64,000 nucleotides of DNA, taken from the NCBI GenBank assembly GCA_052246725.1, contig JBQQCL010000001.1. One strand, given 5' to 3'. The notes under the pieces are model-generated. The model saw nothing but the letters and a program-made list of their open reading frames with translations. It was not told the origin of the DNA and ran no database searches. The position numbers were made by a program, and so were the translations under genes. This document shows positions 40,965-50,466 of the stretch, piece after piece (position 1 is the first letter of the stretch; each line of letters begins with the position of its first letter). Origin of the DNA: Pseudalkalibacillus sp052246725. Lineage in GTDB: Bacteria; Bacillota; Bacilli; Bacillales; Fictibacillaceae.

Positions 40965-41966
40965 TTACCAACCCATCAGATCGCTTAAGTCTTTGACAGC
41001 TTTTTCATCGTCTTTTAATAGTTGTTTGTATTCGTCTCCTTCTAAATATTCAACTTGCAATCCCATATCACCCATTTTTTTCTTTTGTTCTTCATTTTTA
41101 ATTCCTTTTTCAAATGCTGCTCTAAGGATTTCAAGTTTTTCTGGGTCGATTCCAGCTGGTGCTGCCAATCCACGTGCAGACCAGGAATACACACCTTCAT
41201 AGCCGCTCTCTTCCAATGTAGGGACATCTTCTAAGAAAGGTGATCTTTCTTTACCCATCACTGCAACGATTTTGATATCACCTTCTTTTTGAAGGGATGC
41301 CAACTCGCCAACATTTGCAAACAACACATCTACATGTCCGCCAAGAACAGATGCCTTACTATCTGCCGCCCCTTTATTATGGACAGCTTTGAATTTAGTA
41401 CCGAATTTATCGTTCAACTTCAAAGATGCGTAATGATCATCACTTCCAACACCTGTAGAAGTTGCGGTCAATTCATTCTCTTTTGCATATTCAATCAATT
41501 CTTTAATGTCGGTGAACCGATCCTCATCGGCACGGATCGCTATTGCTCCTGGATCAACAACATGGTTGGCAATTGGAGCAAAGCTCTCCAAATTCTGTTT
41601 TCGGTTGAATTTAGGATCAAGATAACCAGTCATCAAATTAGGTGTATTAATATAGCCGATTGTATAACCATCTGGCTCTGCATTCGCCAATTCTGTCCAT
41701 CCAACCCAGCCACCACCACCGGGTTTGTTGACCACATTCACTGTTACACCTAACTCTTCCTCAACATATGGCAATAATATACGCGCTCCAGTGTCAGTCC
41801 CCCCACCAGCTGAATAAGACACAATCACGTTTATCGGTTTATTAGGGAAATCGGACTTTGATCCATCTGATGAAGCTTCACCACTTGACTCCTGACCACC
41901 ACTGTTACATGCTGTTAGTGCAAAAGTAAGCAACAGAACAAATATCATAGAAACTAATTTCTTCAT
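40965..41966 (-). CDS. tctC: Tripartite tricarboxylate transporter binding protein (TctC/Bug family)
   Basis: About 333 residues, starting MKKLVSMIFVLLLTFALTAC (lipoprotein signal and lipobox). The Bug-family core follows: FPNKPINVIVSYSAGGGTDT, NVVNKPGGGG, ATSTGVGSDDH, DVLFANVGE and late APAGIDPEK. The frame is open to 42047, but the ATG at 41966 with GGGGGAAG gives a normal signal. It binds a carboxylic acid outside the cell. Confidence 0.93.
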   Translation of the reverse strand: MKKLVSMIFVLLLTFALTACNSGGQESSGEASSDGSKSDFPNKPINVIVSYSAGGGTDTGARILLPYVEEELGVTVNVVNKPGGGGWVGWTELANAEPDGYTIGYINTPNLMTGYLDPKFNRKQNLESFAPIANHVVDPGAIAIRADEDRFTDIKELIEYAKENELTATSTGVGSDDHYASLKLNDKFGTKFKAVHNKGAADSKASVLGGHVDVLFANVGELASLQKEGDIKIVAVMGKERSPFLEDVPTLEESGYEGVYSWSARGLAAPAGIDPEKLEILRAAFEKGIKNEEQKKKMGDMGLQVEYLEGDEYKQLLKDDEKAVKDLSDLMGW

Positions 41967-42086
41967 TCTTCTTCCCCCTTGTAAAAATAGATTTTTGTAA
42001 AACAACCAGCTAAGTACACCCCTACCCTCCTTGTCATGTTTTTCCAATTAACCTAGTGTAAATGAAAACAATTGATCAATACATTG

Positions 42087-43256
42087 TCATGGGAGTCTTG
42101 TTATACAAAATTGTTCATCATGGCCTAATATTTCTGCTTTTACCTGTTTTCCTGAAGCGACCTCCACGATTTCCTGGTAGATTTTTTCTCCCATTTGTTC
42201 TAAGGTTTTCTTTCCTACCAATACTTCTCCAGCGTTGATATCTATGTTTTCTTTCATTTTTTCATAGGTACGATTATTACCTGTGATTTTAATGACAGGA
42301 ACGCCTGGAAAGCCTGTAGGAGTCCCCCTCCCAGTAGGGAACAAAATCATTTGGGCCCCTGCAGCTACCTGACCAGTAGAAACTTCACCGTCATGTCCAG
42401 GTGAATCTAATAAGAACAATCCTTTACGGTTCGGCTGATGTCCATATCGGATGACACCACTGAAAGGGGCATTCCCTGATTTTTTCATGCTCCCCAGTGA
42501 TTTTTCTACAACACTGGATAGCCCGCCATCATAATTCCCTTTTGATATGAGGTGGGTCCGCTCTTTGTTGCTTGAATTTTGACTCTGTCTTTGCAGCTTC
42601 TCCTCCGTGAGATTGATTGTTTCCCGAATTGAATCAGCGATTCTGTCATCGATTGCTCTTCTTGCAAGAATATCTTCTGTACCAATCAATTCGGTTATTT
42701 CACTTAAGATTGATGAACCCCCCTGGTCTACCAGCTTGTCGGAGGCATATCCCAACGCTGGATTTGCGATCAATCCTGAGGTCATATCCGAGCCGCCGCA
42801 ATTCAGCCCGATCATCAGCTCACTCACTGGGAATTCTTCTCTCCCTTGTCTAGAAGCAATTTGCTGCATTTCACGTGCGATTTTGCTCCCTTTTTGGATG
42901 GCCGCTAAAGAATCTCCTTCTTTCTGAATCACCACTGTTTCAAGCATCTTTTGGGAAGGAGCGATACCTTCCGCCAGTTCATATGGGGAAAATCGTTCAC
43001 AGCCAAGCCCGACAACCACCACACCTGCGAAGTTGGGGTTCTTTCCAATCGCAATCAATGTTTTTGCTGTGACTTCCAGGTCCTCCCCTACCTGACTGCA
43101 TCCTACAGGATGTCTGAAATAGACGCTCCCGGGAACTTGATAGGCAATTCGCTCCGCAACTTTCGCCGAACAGAATACAGAAGGAATAATCGCAATTTGA
43201 TTCCGGACCCCGACCTGTCCATCTTTCCGTGAATAACCCATGAATGTATCAACCAT
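42087..43256 (-). CDS. UxaA/SuyB family lyase, large subunit
   Basis: 389 residues matching the C-terminal catalytic part of altronate/galactarate dehydratases and SuyB. It starts GYSRKDGQVGVRNQIAIIPS, with Cys-containing HPVGCSQ, VGLGCE, IGLNCGGSDMTSG and the late LFPTGRGTPTGFPGVPVIKIT. Likely ligands of an Fe-S or Fe centre are these Cys. The reaction is loss of water (sugar acid) or sulfite ((R)-sulfolactate) from a 2,3-substituted acid. The start overlaps the small-subunit stop as TAATG. Confidence 0.87.
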   Translation of the reverse strand: MVDTFMGYSRKDGQVGVRNQIAIIPSVFCSAKVAERIAYQVPGSVYFRHPVGCSQVGEDLEVTAKTLIAIGKNPNFAGVVVVGLGCERFSPYELAEGIAPSQKMLETVVIQKEGDSLAAIQKGSKIAREMQQIASRQGREEFPVSELMIGLNCGGSDMTSGLIANPALGYASDKLVDQGGSSILSEITELIGTEDILARRAIDDRIADSIRETINLTEEKLQRQSQNSSNKERTHLISKGNYDGGLSSVVEKSLGSMKKSGNAPFSGVIRYGHQPNRKGLFLLDSPGHDGEVSTGQVAAGAQMILFPTGRGTPTGFPGVPVIKITGNNRTYEKMKENIDINAGEVLVGKKTLEQMGEKIYQEIVEVASGKQVKAEILGHDEQFCITRLP

Positions 43257-43555
43257 TACTTCCTCCCCCTTTCGCAGTACATGTTATGAGTGTGGACCCA
43301 CTCCCCATTCTGAACAGGGCTGCTCATTTTTCCGATTTCTTCTCCATATTTTAAAGCGCTTTCATTTTCCTCAATGATTGATATAGCGAATTTATGGCCG
43401 AAGTGGATGTCATCATTGATTGTAATTATGTATTCATCCTCCCCAGAGCGAACAGTACATGGCTCGCCTTTTTTCAAATCTGTAAGAGCAACGGCTACAT
43501 TATCTGATGGATGGATCACTAATGCTGATTTCACCTTTTGCGAAGTCGCTTCCAC
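43256..43555 (-). CDS. UxaA/SuyA family SAF-domain small subunit
   Basis: 99 residues, with the SAF pattern ALVIHPSDNVAVALTDLKKG, then HFGHKFAISIIEENESALKY and a late EWVHTHNM. It matches the N-terminal domain of UxaA or the separate SuyA subunit. GTG start after AAGGAGG. It is co-translated with the large subunit, so the enzyme is the split two-subunit form. Confidence 0.87.
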   Translation of the reverse strand: MEATSQKVKSALVIHPSDNVAVALTDLKKGEPCTVRSGEDEYIITINDDIHFGHKFAISIIEENESALKYGEEIGKMSSPVQNGEWVHTHNMYCERGRK

Positions 43556-43572
43556 ATCGAGTTCCTCCTTTT

Positions 43573-44835
43573 TTAAGAATGGATAGTCAGCTTTCTTGTC
43601 ATTTCTTCCGTCTCGTCATAAGTGAGTGCATACTTGCCAACCATTTTGATCTTTTTTCCTTGTGCCTGCAGTTCTTCCAACACTGGTTTTGAAACGGAGA
43701 CATGTTTTAAATGAAGCGTATTTGCGATTTGGACCATTTTCAGCTTGTCCCGTGCAAAGTCAGGACCTAGGCTTTGAATTGCTGTTTCAATCGCCGTTTT
43801 CTCTGTCCGATAGATCAAAGGGAGCATCGCCCGTTGCAGGTATGTACTTGTCAGTGCATTCGTATAAGTTGAGTTCCGATCAATTTTATCGACTAGCCGC
43901 TGGGTTGTGAAATCCGCCAACCCAATTCCTTGTGCATTGCCGAATGACTTATCTGCCAAATCTAGAATAACAAGCTTTTTGATATCAGGACTTTCTGGCT
44001 CTGGTACACCTTCGATTCTCCATCTTCCGATTATATTCGGGTCCATTCCTGTCCCACTGAAACACTTTCCCATTTCCTCGATGACCAATAGATCGATATC
44101 ATCGATTGGTAGACTCGGCATCATACTTTTCGACCAATCAAGTAGCTCGGATTCCCTCTTGTGCCACTCCTCTTTACTGACTCCGATGATATCTGCAGTC
44201 TCGTCATAGCCATTTTCAATGATCGCCAGCCCCATCAGGATCGAACTATTTTCTATCGCAAATCTGGAAACGCTTTCAATATTTTCAGCCATTTGCAATG
44301 CACCATTGCTATGAACGAATGTTGCCCCTTTGATTTTCCCCAGTCCGATTGTCACCATCTTGCTTAAACCGCTCTCTACTTTTCCTCGAAAAGCAGTATG
44401 CGCTTTGACACGATTGACGACGATGATGCCATTTGCATGGTAGGCGTTCTTATCCATGTAAACTGGAGTGCCGTTCGGTGTATGACCGACTAACTCAACA
44501 TCCATCGAAGAGCGGATCGGCGCCCCCACCACGTCTTCTGTAATCCCTAAATGCTTGAGCACTTCCAATTGCCCTTCAGCTGTCGCGCCCCCATGACTCC
44601 CCATTGCTGGCACCAAAAAGGGTTTGAATCCTAATTCTTTAACTGTGCTTACGATGGACTTGAGGATTTCCACAATATTCGTTATTCCTCTGCTACCAGC
44701 TGTTATGGCAATTTCGGCATTTGGTGGTAAACGATCTGATGATACATGTCTATTGATTTCTGTACGGGTTTTTTTATGTAGATCTTGAAGTTGAGGATCC
44801 GGAAAACATTGTTCAATTTCGATCATTTCAATCAT
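43573..44835 (-). CDS. LarA-like nickel-pincer racemase/epimerase homologue (DUF2088)
   Basis: About 420 residues of the lactate-racemase-domain family. His in MGSHGGAT, His in NRVKAHTAF, the lysine in SGLSKMVTIGLGK and His in VHSNGA fall in the order of the LarA residues that hold or use the nickel-pincer cofactor. ATG at 44835 (MIEMIEIEQCF) with GGAG upstream. LarA homologues racemise or epimerise 2-hydroxy acids. No larB, larC or larE cofactor genes are in the window. It is the first gene of the eight-gene operon, under a FadR-type operator. Confidence 0.82.
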   Translation of the reverse strand: MIEMIEIEQCFPDPQLQDLHKKTRTEINRHVSSDRLPPNAEIAITAGSRGITNIVEILKSIVSTVKELGFKPFLVPAMGSHGGATAEGQLEVLKHLGITEDVVGAPIRSSMDVELVGHTPNGTPVYMDKNAYHANGIIVVNRVKAHTAFRGKVESGLSKMVTIGLGKIKGATFVHSNGALQMAENIESVSRFAIENSSILMGLAIIENGYDETADIIGVSKEEWHKRESELLDWSKSMMPSLPIDDIDLLVIEEMGKCFSGTGMDPNIIGRWRIEGVPEPESPDIKKLVILDLADKSFGNAQGIGLADFTTQRLVDKIDRNSTYTNALTSTYLQRAMLPLIYRTEKTAIETAIQSLGPDFARDKLKMVQIANTLHLKHVSVSKPVLEELQAQGKKIKMVGKYALTYDETEEMTRKLTIHS

Positions 44836-44877
44836 ACCCACAACTCCAATATGGCGAGTTTAGTTATTAAATTAATA

Positions 44878-44888
44878 TGGTCTGACCA
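44878..44888. promoter_or_regulatory. FadR-type operator, LarA operon
   Basis: TGGTCTGACCA, in the shared context TATGGTCTGACCAATA. It lies 43 bp upstream of the LarA-like start. Confidence 0.75.
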
Positions 44889-45098
44889 ATAATACGAAAA
44901 TTAAGAACTTCTCCTTTGAAGTTATTGTTATTTTATTATATTTCTGAAAATTTTGTCAACCTTGTTTTTAAATTTAAACAAATTATCTAATAATATATCT
45001 TTTTATTATGGATCCAGCAAATGTATTTTTATAATTTTCTGCAAATTAATGTAGTCTGTGCTAATATATTCGTAGGTTTAAAGTTTTCAAGCCTCTAT
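44889..45098. other. AT-rich divergent promoter gap
   Basis: Very AT-rich sequence between the LarA-like operon (minus) and the IlvD/Edd gene (plus). The only clear signals are the two flanking operators; no gene seen. Confidence 0.5.
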
Positions 45099-45109
45099 TG
45101 GTCTTACCA
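45099..45109. promoter_or_regulatory. FadR-type operator, IlvD/Edd gene
   Basis: TGGTCTTACCA in the context TATTGGTCTTACCATAATA. It matches the inverted form of the other three sites with two changes, 39 bp upstream of the plus-strand dehydratase. Confidence 0.6.
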
Positions 45110-45147
45110 TAATATTAAAGTAACAAAAAGAAAGGAGTTTTTTATTG

Positions 45148-46863
45148 ATGACTCAAAAAAAATCAGAGAAGCTTACCTCTTATGGAGATTCGGGATTCAG
45201 TACATTCATCAGACAAGCATTCAATCGGCATCTTGGTTTCGAGCCAGAAGATTTCGATAAACCTGTCATCGGAATCTGTAACACGAAGAGTGAAATCAAT
45301 AGGTGTCATTCACATGTAGGGCCCATTGTAGATGCGGTGAAGAATGGTGTATTGATGGCTGGCGGCATTCCTCTTGAATTTCCGACCATTTCATTGGGTG
45401 AAATAAACACGAGTCCCACTACTATGCTCTATCGAAACCTTGCAGCTATGGATACAGAAGAAATGATTCGGGCACAACCAATTGATGGAGTCGTGCTGAT
45501 CGGTGGTTGCGACAAGGTCACCCCCTCCCAATTGATGGGTGCCGCAAGCGCAGATATCCCTACAATCCTTATAACAGGCGGTCCGATGAATAACGGGGAA
45601 TATCAAGGCAGGACATTAGGCGCATGCTCCGATTGCCGTTTCTTTTGGCAGGAATATCGAGGCGGTCAGATCGACGAAAAGAGCCTCGGTGAAATCAATG
45701 TTTCATTAGCGCCGACAGCTGGACATTGCATGGTGATGGGCAGTGCAAGTACGATGTCTGTGTGTGCTGAAGCTTTGGGTATGATGCTTCCCGAAGGCGC
45801 TGCGATTCCAGCCACCGACAACCGTCGGATGAAACATGCAGTCGATACAGGGAAAAAGATTGTAGAATTGGTCGAGAAGGAGATCACCCCTTCGAAAATC
45901 ATGACTGAAAAAGCCTTTGAAAATGCTATTCGAGCCCTTATGGCTGTCGGGGGTTCGACAAATGCTGTGATCCACCTCATTGCAATAGCCGGTCGACTTG
46001 GTATTGAACTGCCTCTTCACCATTTTGATGACCTAAGCAGGACGACGCCAATGATTGCCAATCTGAGACCTGCGGGAGAATACCAGATGGAAGACTTCTT
46101 CAAAGCTGGAGGCACGCCTGCCGTTCTGAAGGAATTAAGGTCTCTCTTACACCTTGATGAGCTTACCGTAACTGGCAAGATTCTCCGGAATACGATTGAT
46201 GCCGTTGAATTCTCCGAAGTGTACCGGCCGATCATATCATCTTTCGACCAGCCATTACATAAAGAAGGCGGTATTGCAGTATTAAAAGGGAACCTTGCGC
46301 CGGATGGAGCTGTCATCAAGCCGAAGGCAGCTTCTCCGGAACTATTGAAACACCGTGGAAGAGCTGTCGTTTTCACCTCCACACTAGATCTCGAAAAACG
46401 TATTGATGATCCTGATTTGGATATACAACCAGATGACATCATGGTGCTGCAAAATACTGGCCCTGTCGGGGCTCCCGGAATGCCTGAAGCTGGAATGCTG
46501 CCGATTCCTCCAAAACTTCTGAAACAAGGGGTACGTGATATGGTGAGGATTTCCGATGCCAGGATGAGCGGAACAGCTTTTGGTACAGTCATCCTTCACG
46601 TAGCCCCTGAAGCGGCAGCAGGTGGTGTGATTGGATTGGTTAGAACAGGAGATATAATCGAATTGGATGTTGAAAGCAGGAAATTGGAACTTCTCGTTCC
46701 AGATGAAGAGCTTGAAAGAAGGAGAAATAATCGGGAAGCACCGATCCTTGCCGAACGGGGTTATACGAAATTGTTCCAACAACATGTCATGCAAGCAGAT
46801 AAAGGATGCGATTTCGACTTCTTGCTTCCGATTACAAAGAAAGTCCCTATGGAGTCAAATTAA
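45148..46863 (+). CDS. IlvD/Edd family dehydratase (probable sugar-acid dehydratase)
   Basis: 571 residues. The Fe-S Cys sites are in EINRCHSH, IGGCDKVTP and TAGHCMVMG; later ones are MAVGGSTNAVIH, GRAVVFTSTLDLE, TGPVGAPGMPE and DARMSGTAFGTVI. The opening GICNTKSEINRCHSHV and GGIPLEFPTISLGE resemble aldonate dehydratases (arabonate, xylonate types) more than biosynthetic IlvD, and the context is catabolic. ATG at 45148; TTG at 45145 is possible. AAGGAG lies upstream. Confidence 0.88.
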   Translation: MTQKKSEKLTSYGDSGFSTFIRQAFNRHLGFEPEDFDKPVIGICNTKSEINRCHSHVGPIVDAVKNGVLMAGGIPLEFPTISLGEINTSPTTMLYRNLAAMDTEEMIRAQPIDGVVLIGGCDKVTPSQLMGAASADIPTILITGGPMNNGEYQGRTLGACSDCRFFWQEYRGGQIDEKSLGEINVSLAPTAGHCMVMGSASTMSVCAEALGMMLPEGAAIPATDNRRMKHAVDTGKKIVELVEKEITPSKIMTEKAFENAIRALMAVGGSTNAVIHLIAIAGRLGIELPLHHFDDLSRTTPMIANLRPAGEYQMEDFFKAGGTPAVLKELRSLLHLDELTVTGKILRNTIDAVEFSEVYRPIISSFDQPLHKEGGIAVLKGNLAPDGAVIKPKAASPELLKHRGRAVVFTSTLDLEKRIDDPDLDIQPDDIMVLQNTGPVGAPGMPEAGMLPIPPKLLKQGVRDMVRISDARMSGTAFGTVILHVAPEAAAGGVIGLVRTGDIIELDVESRKLELLVPDEELERRRNNREAPILAERGYTKLFQQHVMQADKGCDFDFLLPITKKVPMESN

Positions 46864-46934
46864 CGAAAAATTCCCCGTTTTCAACCGATTCAGTTTTTTA
46901 TCGGCAGATTTGAACGATATATAGTTCCACATGA

Positions 46935-46966
46935 AAAAGACCGGTGTGATCGATCACCCGGTCTTT
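46935..46966. terminator. Bidirectional terminator
   Basis: AAAGACCGG pairs with CCGGTCTTT, with GTGATCGATCAC in the top of the hairpin and A/T runs on both sides. It lies between the convergent dehydratase and FAH genes. Confidence 0.85.
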
Positions 46967-46969
46967 GCT

Positions 46970-47851
46970 TTATCTAAAGTTACTCACCTTCAAATCCTTC
47001 ACTTGATTGGTGAGTTTTTCAAATCCATCAATATGGCATTCCACAACATCCCCATCTCTGATGACGACAGCTCCAGGCGTCCCTGTTGAAATGATATCAC
47101 CTGGTAACAATGTCATGACTTTTGAGTGGAAAGACACTAAATGCCATGGACGGAAAGTCATATTCGAAACGACATTTTTCCGATGCAATTCCCCGTTGAT
47201 GACAGTTGATACATTCAAATCATGAACTTCGTCAACTTCATCTGGCGTGACAAGCTCAGGACCGAAACTGAAAAATGTATCGAAACTCTTCGATCTGGTC
47301 AAATAACGTGGGTTATGCTCCAGGATGTCTTCTGCCGTCATATCGATGATCGTGGTAAACCCTGCGATCACTTCATGCGCTTCCTCTTCGCTTACGTTCT
47401 TGCACTCTTTTCCGATAATGACGCCTAATTCAGCTTCCGCCGTCGTACGATCCGACTGATGTGGGATTTTGATCGTATCGTTCGGGCCGATGATAGTCGT
47501 ATCAGGCTTCATGAAACTTGCAGGCTCTGTATTCGGAGCCTTTTCACTCAAATCAGAGGCATGTTCCACATAATTCAAGCCGATTCCCCAGATTTTCCGT
47601 GGATGTCTATATAATGGAGCATATTCGATTTCACTCTTCGGGATGATTTCATGGAATTCGCTCAATTGGTTTCCTTCACTTTGGTACCATTCCTTCATAC
47701 GGTTGAGCTGCCCGGATTGGATGATTTCGAAAAGTGTAGTGGCCCAACTCGAATTCGTATTCCGGTTAAGGGATTCGACAAGGATAGCCCCTTCTTCGAT
47801 AATGATCGCTGCTTTTTCCTGTCCATATCTTTTAATCGTTGCTAATCTCAT
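46970..47851 (-). CDS. Fumarylacetoacetate hydrolase family protein
   Basis: 293 residues. The metal site is Glu-x-Glu in TAEAELGVIIG with a later Asp (TIIDMTAEDI); GIGLNYVEHA and STGTPGAVVIRDGD are standard FAH motifs. FAH proteins cleave 2,4-diketo acids or hydrate/decarboxylate 2-keto acids, and in sugar-acid pathways release pyruvate plus a hydroxy acid. Start at 47851 has AAAGGAG. It is last in the RraA-Ldh2-FAH transcript. Confidence 0.9.
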   Translation of the reverse strand: MRLATIKRYGQEKAAIIIEEGAILVESLNRNTNSSWATTLFEIIQSGQLNRMKEWYQSEGNQLSEFHEIIPKSEIEYAPLYRHPRKIWGIGLNYVEHASDLSEKAPNTEPASFMKPDTTIIGPNDTIKIPHQSDRTTAEAELGVIIGKECKNVSEEEAHEVIAGFTTIIDMTAEDILEHNPRYLTRSKSFDTFFSFGPELVTPDEVDEVHDLNVSTVINGELHRKNVVSNMTFRPWHLVSFHSKVMTLLPGDIISTGTPGAVVIRDGDVVECHIDGFEKLTNQVKDLKVSNFR

Positions 47852-47878
47852 ATTGCCCTCTCCTTTTCCTCTTTTTTA

Positions 47879-48955
47879 TCATTTTGGTATTTCCGTCAAT
47901 AAACGCTCGTTTACATGATATTGTTTTGCTACGTTTATAAGCTCATTACGGATCTCTTTCGATAGAGGAATCCCTTTCTGTTCTCGATCCTGTCGAGTCT
48001 CCATTTCAATTTCACCTGGTAGGTAGATTTTTTCAACACCCTCCATCAATGGGATCTCCTTTATTTCATGAATCATTTGATCGATTCTCATTTTAAATTC
48101 TTCAATCCGCTGGAATAAGTCGGCTCGCATGACCAGGAAGAATTGCCCTACATTTTGTGTATGACCCAATTCATTGTATAGATCACCGATAAAAGGACCG
48201 AATGCTGCACCAGTGAAAAGGCTTGATAACACTTCAACCAAAAAGGCGATTCCATATCCCTTATGGCCCCCGACCGGAAGAACGACACCTTTCAGTGCTT
48301 CATCGGGGTTTGTCGTCGGCACCCCATCAGGTGATAACGCCCACCCTAAAGGTATTTCTTGATTATTCTTTTGGGCAAGAATGATCTTTCCCCGTGCTAC
48401 TGTACTTGTCGCCATATCGAATAAAATGTTGTTTTCATTTCCGGCTGGTACACTAAAAGCGAATGGATTCGTCCCAAAAAAGCGATCTTTCCCTCCCCAT
48501 GGTGGCATGTTGGAAGGCGCATTGGTCGTTGCGATAGCAATACAATCATTCTTTACAGCTTCATTCACATAATCGGCTAACATCCCGCAATGATTTGAAT
48601 TGTGGATCCCCACTATCCCTACTCCGGATTCCTTTGCTTTATTGATGGCAATCTCCATTCCGTATTCAGCAACAGGGATTCCAGAACAATTTTGCGCATC
48701 AATCAACGCACTTATAGGTGATTCCCTCGTAATGACTGGTTCGAATGTTTTATTTACTAGACCTAAATCAAGACGTTTTGTATAAATTTCAACACGATTC
48801 ACACCATGAGAATCAACCCCTCTTGAATTGGCAAAAACAAGATGCCTTGAAATGGATTTGGACTGTCTTTCATCAAGGCCGGAAGCAATGAAGATTTCCT
48901 TTACGAACTTTTCCAAGATATCTTTTGGGATTCGCTCTTCTCCCAAACTAGTCAA
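47879..48955 (-). CDS. Ldh2-family 2-hydroxyacid dehydrogenase (full-length)
   Basis: 358 residues when begun at the TTG at 48955, which has AAAGGA about 10 bases upstream and overlaps the RraA stop by 8 bp; the frame is open to 48988. It has NSRGVDSHGVNR with the catalytic His, NSNHCGMLADY, FFGTNPFAFSVP, LFDMATS and VGGHKGYGIAF. It shows what the N-truncated paralogue at 15347 lacks: about 30 residues of N-terminal helix. A ComC-like sulfolactate or other hydroxyacid dehydrogenase role is possible. Confidence 0.88.
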   Translation of the reverse strand: MTSLGEERIPKDILEKFVKEIFIASGLDERQSKSISRHLVFANSRGVDSHGVNRVEIYTKRLDLGLVNKTFEPVITRESPISALIDAQNCSGIPVAEYGMEIAINKAKESGVGIVGIHNSNHCGMLADYVNEAVKNDCIAIATTNAPSNMPPWGGKDRFFGTNPFAFSVPAGNENNILFDMATSTVARGKIILAQKNNQEIPLGWALSPDGVPTTNPDEALKGVVLPVGGHKGYGIAFLVEVLSSLFTGAAFGPFIGDLYNELGHTQNVGQFFLVMRADLFQRIEEFKMRIDQMIHEIKEIPLMEGVEKIYLPGEIEMETRQDREQKGIPLSKEIRNELINVAKQYHVNERLLTEIPK

Positions 48956-49631
48956 TAAACTCACATCCTTTCTTCTGTAATACATCATCTACCCACTTCC
49001 GGTCCCAATTACCTTGATAAATGGATCGGATGATTTCCTGCTCATTTTTCAACACTTCAGTCGCGTTCTCCAATACTTCAGAAGCGTCACCTTTTGGAAT
49101 GACCATCACTCCGTCATCATCAGCAACAATGACATCGCCGGGAGAAACAGGGACGTTGCCACAACTGATCGTCGTATTGATCTCTCCAGGACCTTCTTTA
49201 TATGGACCCCTAGGTGTTCCACCTTTTGCAAAGACAGGAAACCCCATTTCGGCGATTCCAGTCAAGTCTCTTACAGGTCCATCTACGATATAACCAGCAA
49301 TTCCTTTGATTTTTGCATAATGGCACATGATTTCACCTAAAATGGCATTCCCCATGTCCCCACAGGCATCAATCACAATGATGTCGCCAGGTTTGGCGAG
49401 ATCCATCGCTTTATGTACAAGCAGATTATCTGATGGATGAGTACGAACAGTGAATGCGCTTCCAAAAATGTGGATACCAGCATGATTGACCGGTTTGATT
49501 GAATGGTCCATCGCCCACTGCCTTCCCATGACATCCCCGATATTGGGTGTTGGAATATCTTTGAACCTTTCTAAAATCTTAGGATCGACACGTTCAAAGT
49601 CTTGTCTTATACGGAACCCTACATTTCCCAT
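48948..49631 (-). CDS. RraA family aldolase/decarboxylase
   Basis: 227 residues with the RraA fold motifs TPNIGDVMGR, HPSDNLLVHKAM, IDACGDMGNAILGEIM, GIAGYIVDGPVRDL and VIVADDDGVMVIP. The GxxGN...RD pattern is the aldolase-type metal and substrate site of HMG/CHA aldolases and oxaloacetate decarboxylases. Catabolic context favours an aldol or decarboxylation step rather than RNase E control. AAAGGAGG supports the ATG; an operator lies 36 bp upstream. Confidence 0.88.
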   Translation of the reverse strand: MGNVGFRIRQDFERVDPKILERFKDIPTPNIGDVMGRQWAMDHSIKPVNHAGIHIFGSAFTVRTHPSDNLLVHKAMDLAKPGDIIVIDACGDMGNAILGEIMCHYAKIKGIAGYIVDGPVRDLTGIAEMGFPVFAKGGTPRGPYKEGPGEINTTISCGNVPVSPGDVIVADDDGVMVIPKGDASEVLENATEVLKNEQEIIRSIYQGNWDRKWVDDVLQKKGCEFID

Positions 49632-49666
49632 AAAAATCCTCCTTTGGCTTCGTTAATATTTTATTA

Positions 49667-49677
49667 TGGTCTGACCA
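49667..49677. promoter_or_regulatory. FadR-type operator, RraA operon
   Basis: TGGTCTGACCA within TTATTATGGTCTGACCAATA, identical over 20 bases to the site at 50467. Confidence 0.8.
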
Positions 49678-49712
49678 ATATAACAAAAAGAACCTGAAAA
49701 TCAGATTCTTTG

Positions 49713-50420
49713 TTATCGATTTCGGTGTGCCCAGATCTTTCGTTCGTTTTGATCGAGATGATAGCGCATTGCCTCTGATGCTGCCTTTGGATCGCGTTTT
49801 TTCAAGGCTTGCACGATTTTTTCATGTTCCTTATACCCTTCTTCAAACCGACCAGGCACTTTAGCCGATTGAAGTTTACTGACTTTTATCCCTTCTTCGA
49901 ACTTTGTAGATACTTTATCAAAAACATCTTTATAAATTGTGTTGTGTGAAGCGAGTATGATGGAATAGTGAAACATGTAATCCTCTTCGATACCTAATTT
50001 CCCTGATTTATGTGCCTCGATTTGTTTTTGGTGGGCTTGGATGATCATATCTAATTCTTCTTCTGTAGCTCTTACAGAAGCAAGAGCCGCTGCTTCCACT
50101 TCAATCCCTCGGCGGAATTCAATGATTTCTTGTAATTCTTTCCGATCGAGCAGATTATTCGTAACTTTTTTAGCAATGGATTCACCATGAAGGTCTTTCA
50201 AGAAAATCCCTGCTCCAGACCTCTTTTCGATAATACCATTCGCATGAAGCACACTCATAGCTTCTCTGACAGCAGTCTTACTCACTTGGAACAATTCCGA
50301 CAATTCATTTTCTGATGGAAGTCTTTCTCCAGACTGAATCCCTTCTTCGTGTATGTACTCTTCAATCGCCAGGATGATTTCCTCGAACAACCGCTTTTTC
50401 TTTATAGGTTTCAACGCCAT
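49713..50420 (-). CDS. GntR family regulator, FadR/FCD subfamily
   Basis: 235 residues. Winged helix LPSENELSELFQVSKTAVREAM, then the wing NGIIEKRSGAGIFL. The FCD domain has EFRRGIEVEAAALAS and later metal-type His (YMFHYSIILASHN, GYKEHEKIVQAL, AMRYHLDQNE). The FadR group is known to bind TGGTCnGACCA, and four such sites lie in this cluster, one of them in front of its own gene. It is therefore the likely repressor of the LarA, IlvD/Edd and RraA transcripts. Confidence 0.92.
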   Translation of the reverse strand: MALKPIKKKRLFEEIILAIEEYIHEEGIQSGERLPSENELSELFQVSKTAVREAMSVLHANGIIEKRSGAGIFLKDLHGESIAKKVTNNLLDRKELQEIIEFRRGIEVEAAALASVRATEEELDMIIQAHQKQIEAHKSGKLGIEEDYMFHYSIILASHNTIYKDVFDKVSTKFEEGIKVSKLQSAKVPGRFEEGYKEHEKIVQALKKRDPKAASEAMRYHLDQNERKIWAHRNR

Positions 50421-50466
50421 TTCATCACCATTTTTTATATAAATTATACTCAGGTTTATTTTATTA

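Noticed and set aside
46017..46794. Long minus-strand frames inside the IlvD/Edd gene
   Set aside because: Antisense shadows; the plus-strand dehydratase is complete and has conserved Fe-S cysteines.
45148..46863. Biosynthetic IlvD for branched-chain amino acids
   Set aside because: No other ilv genes nearby; catabolic neighbours, FadR-type operator and aldonate-dehydratase-like motifs favour a sugar-acid role, though not proven.
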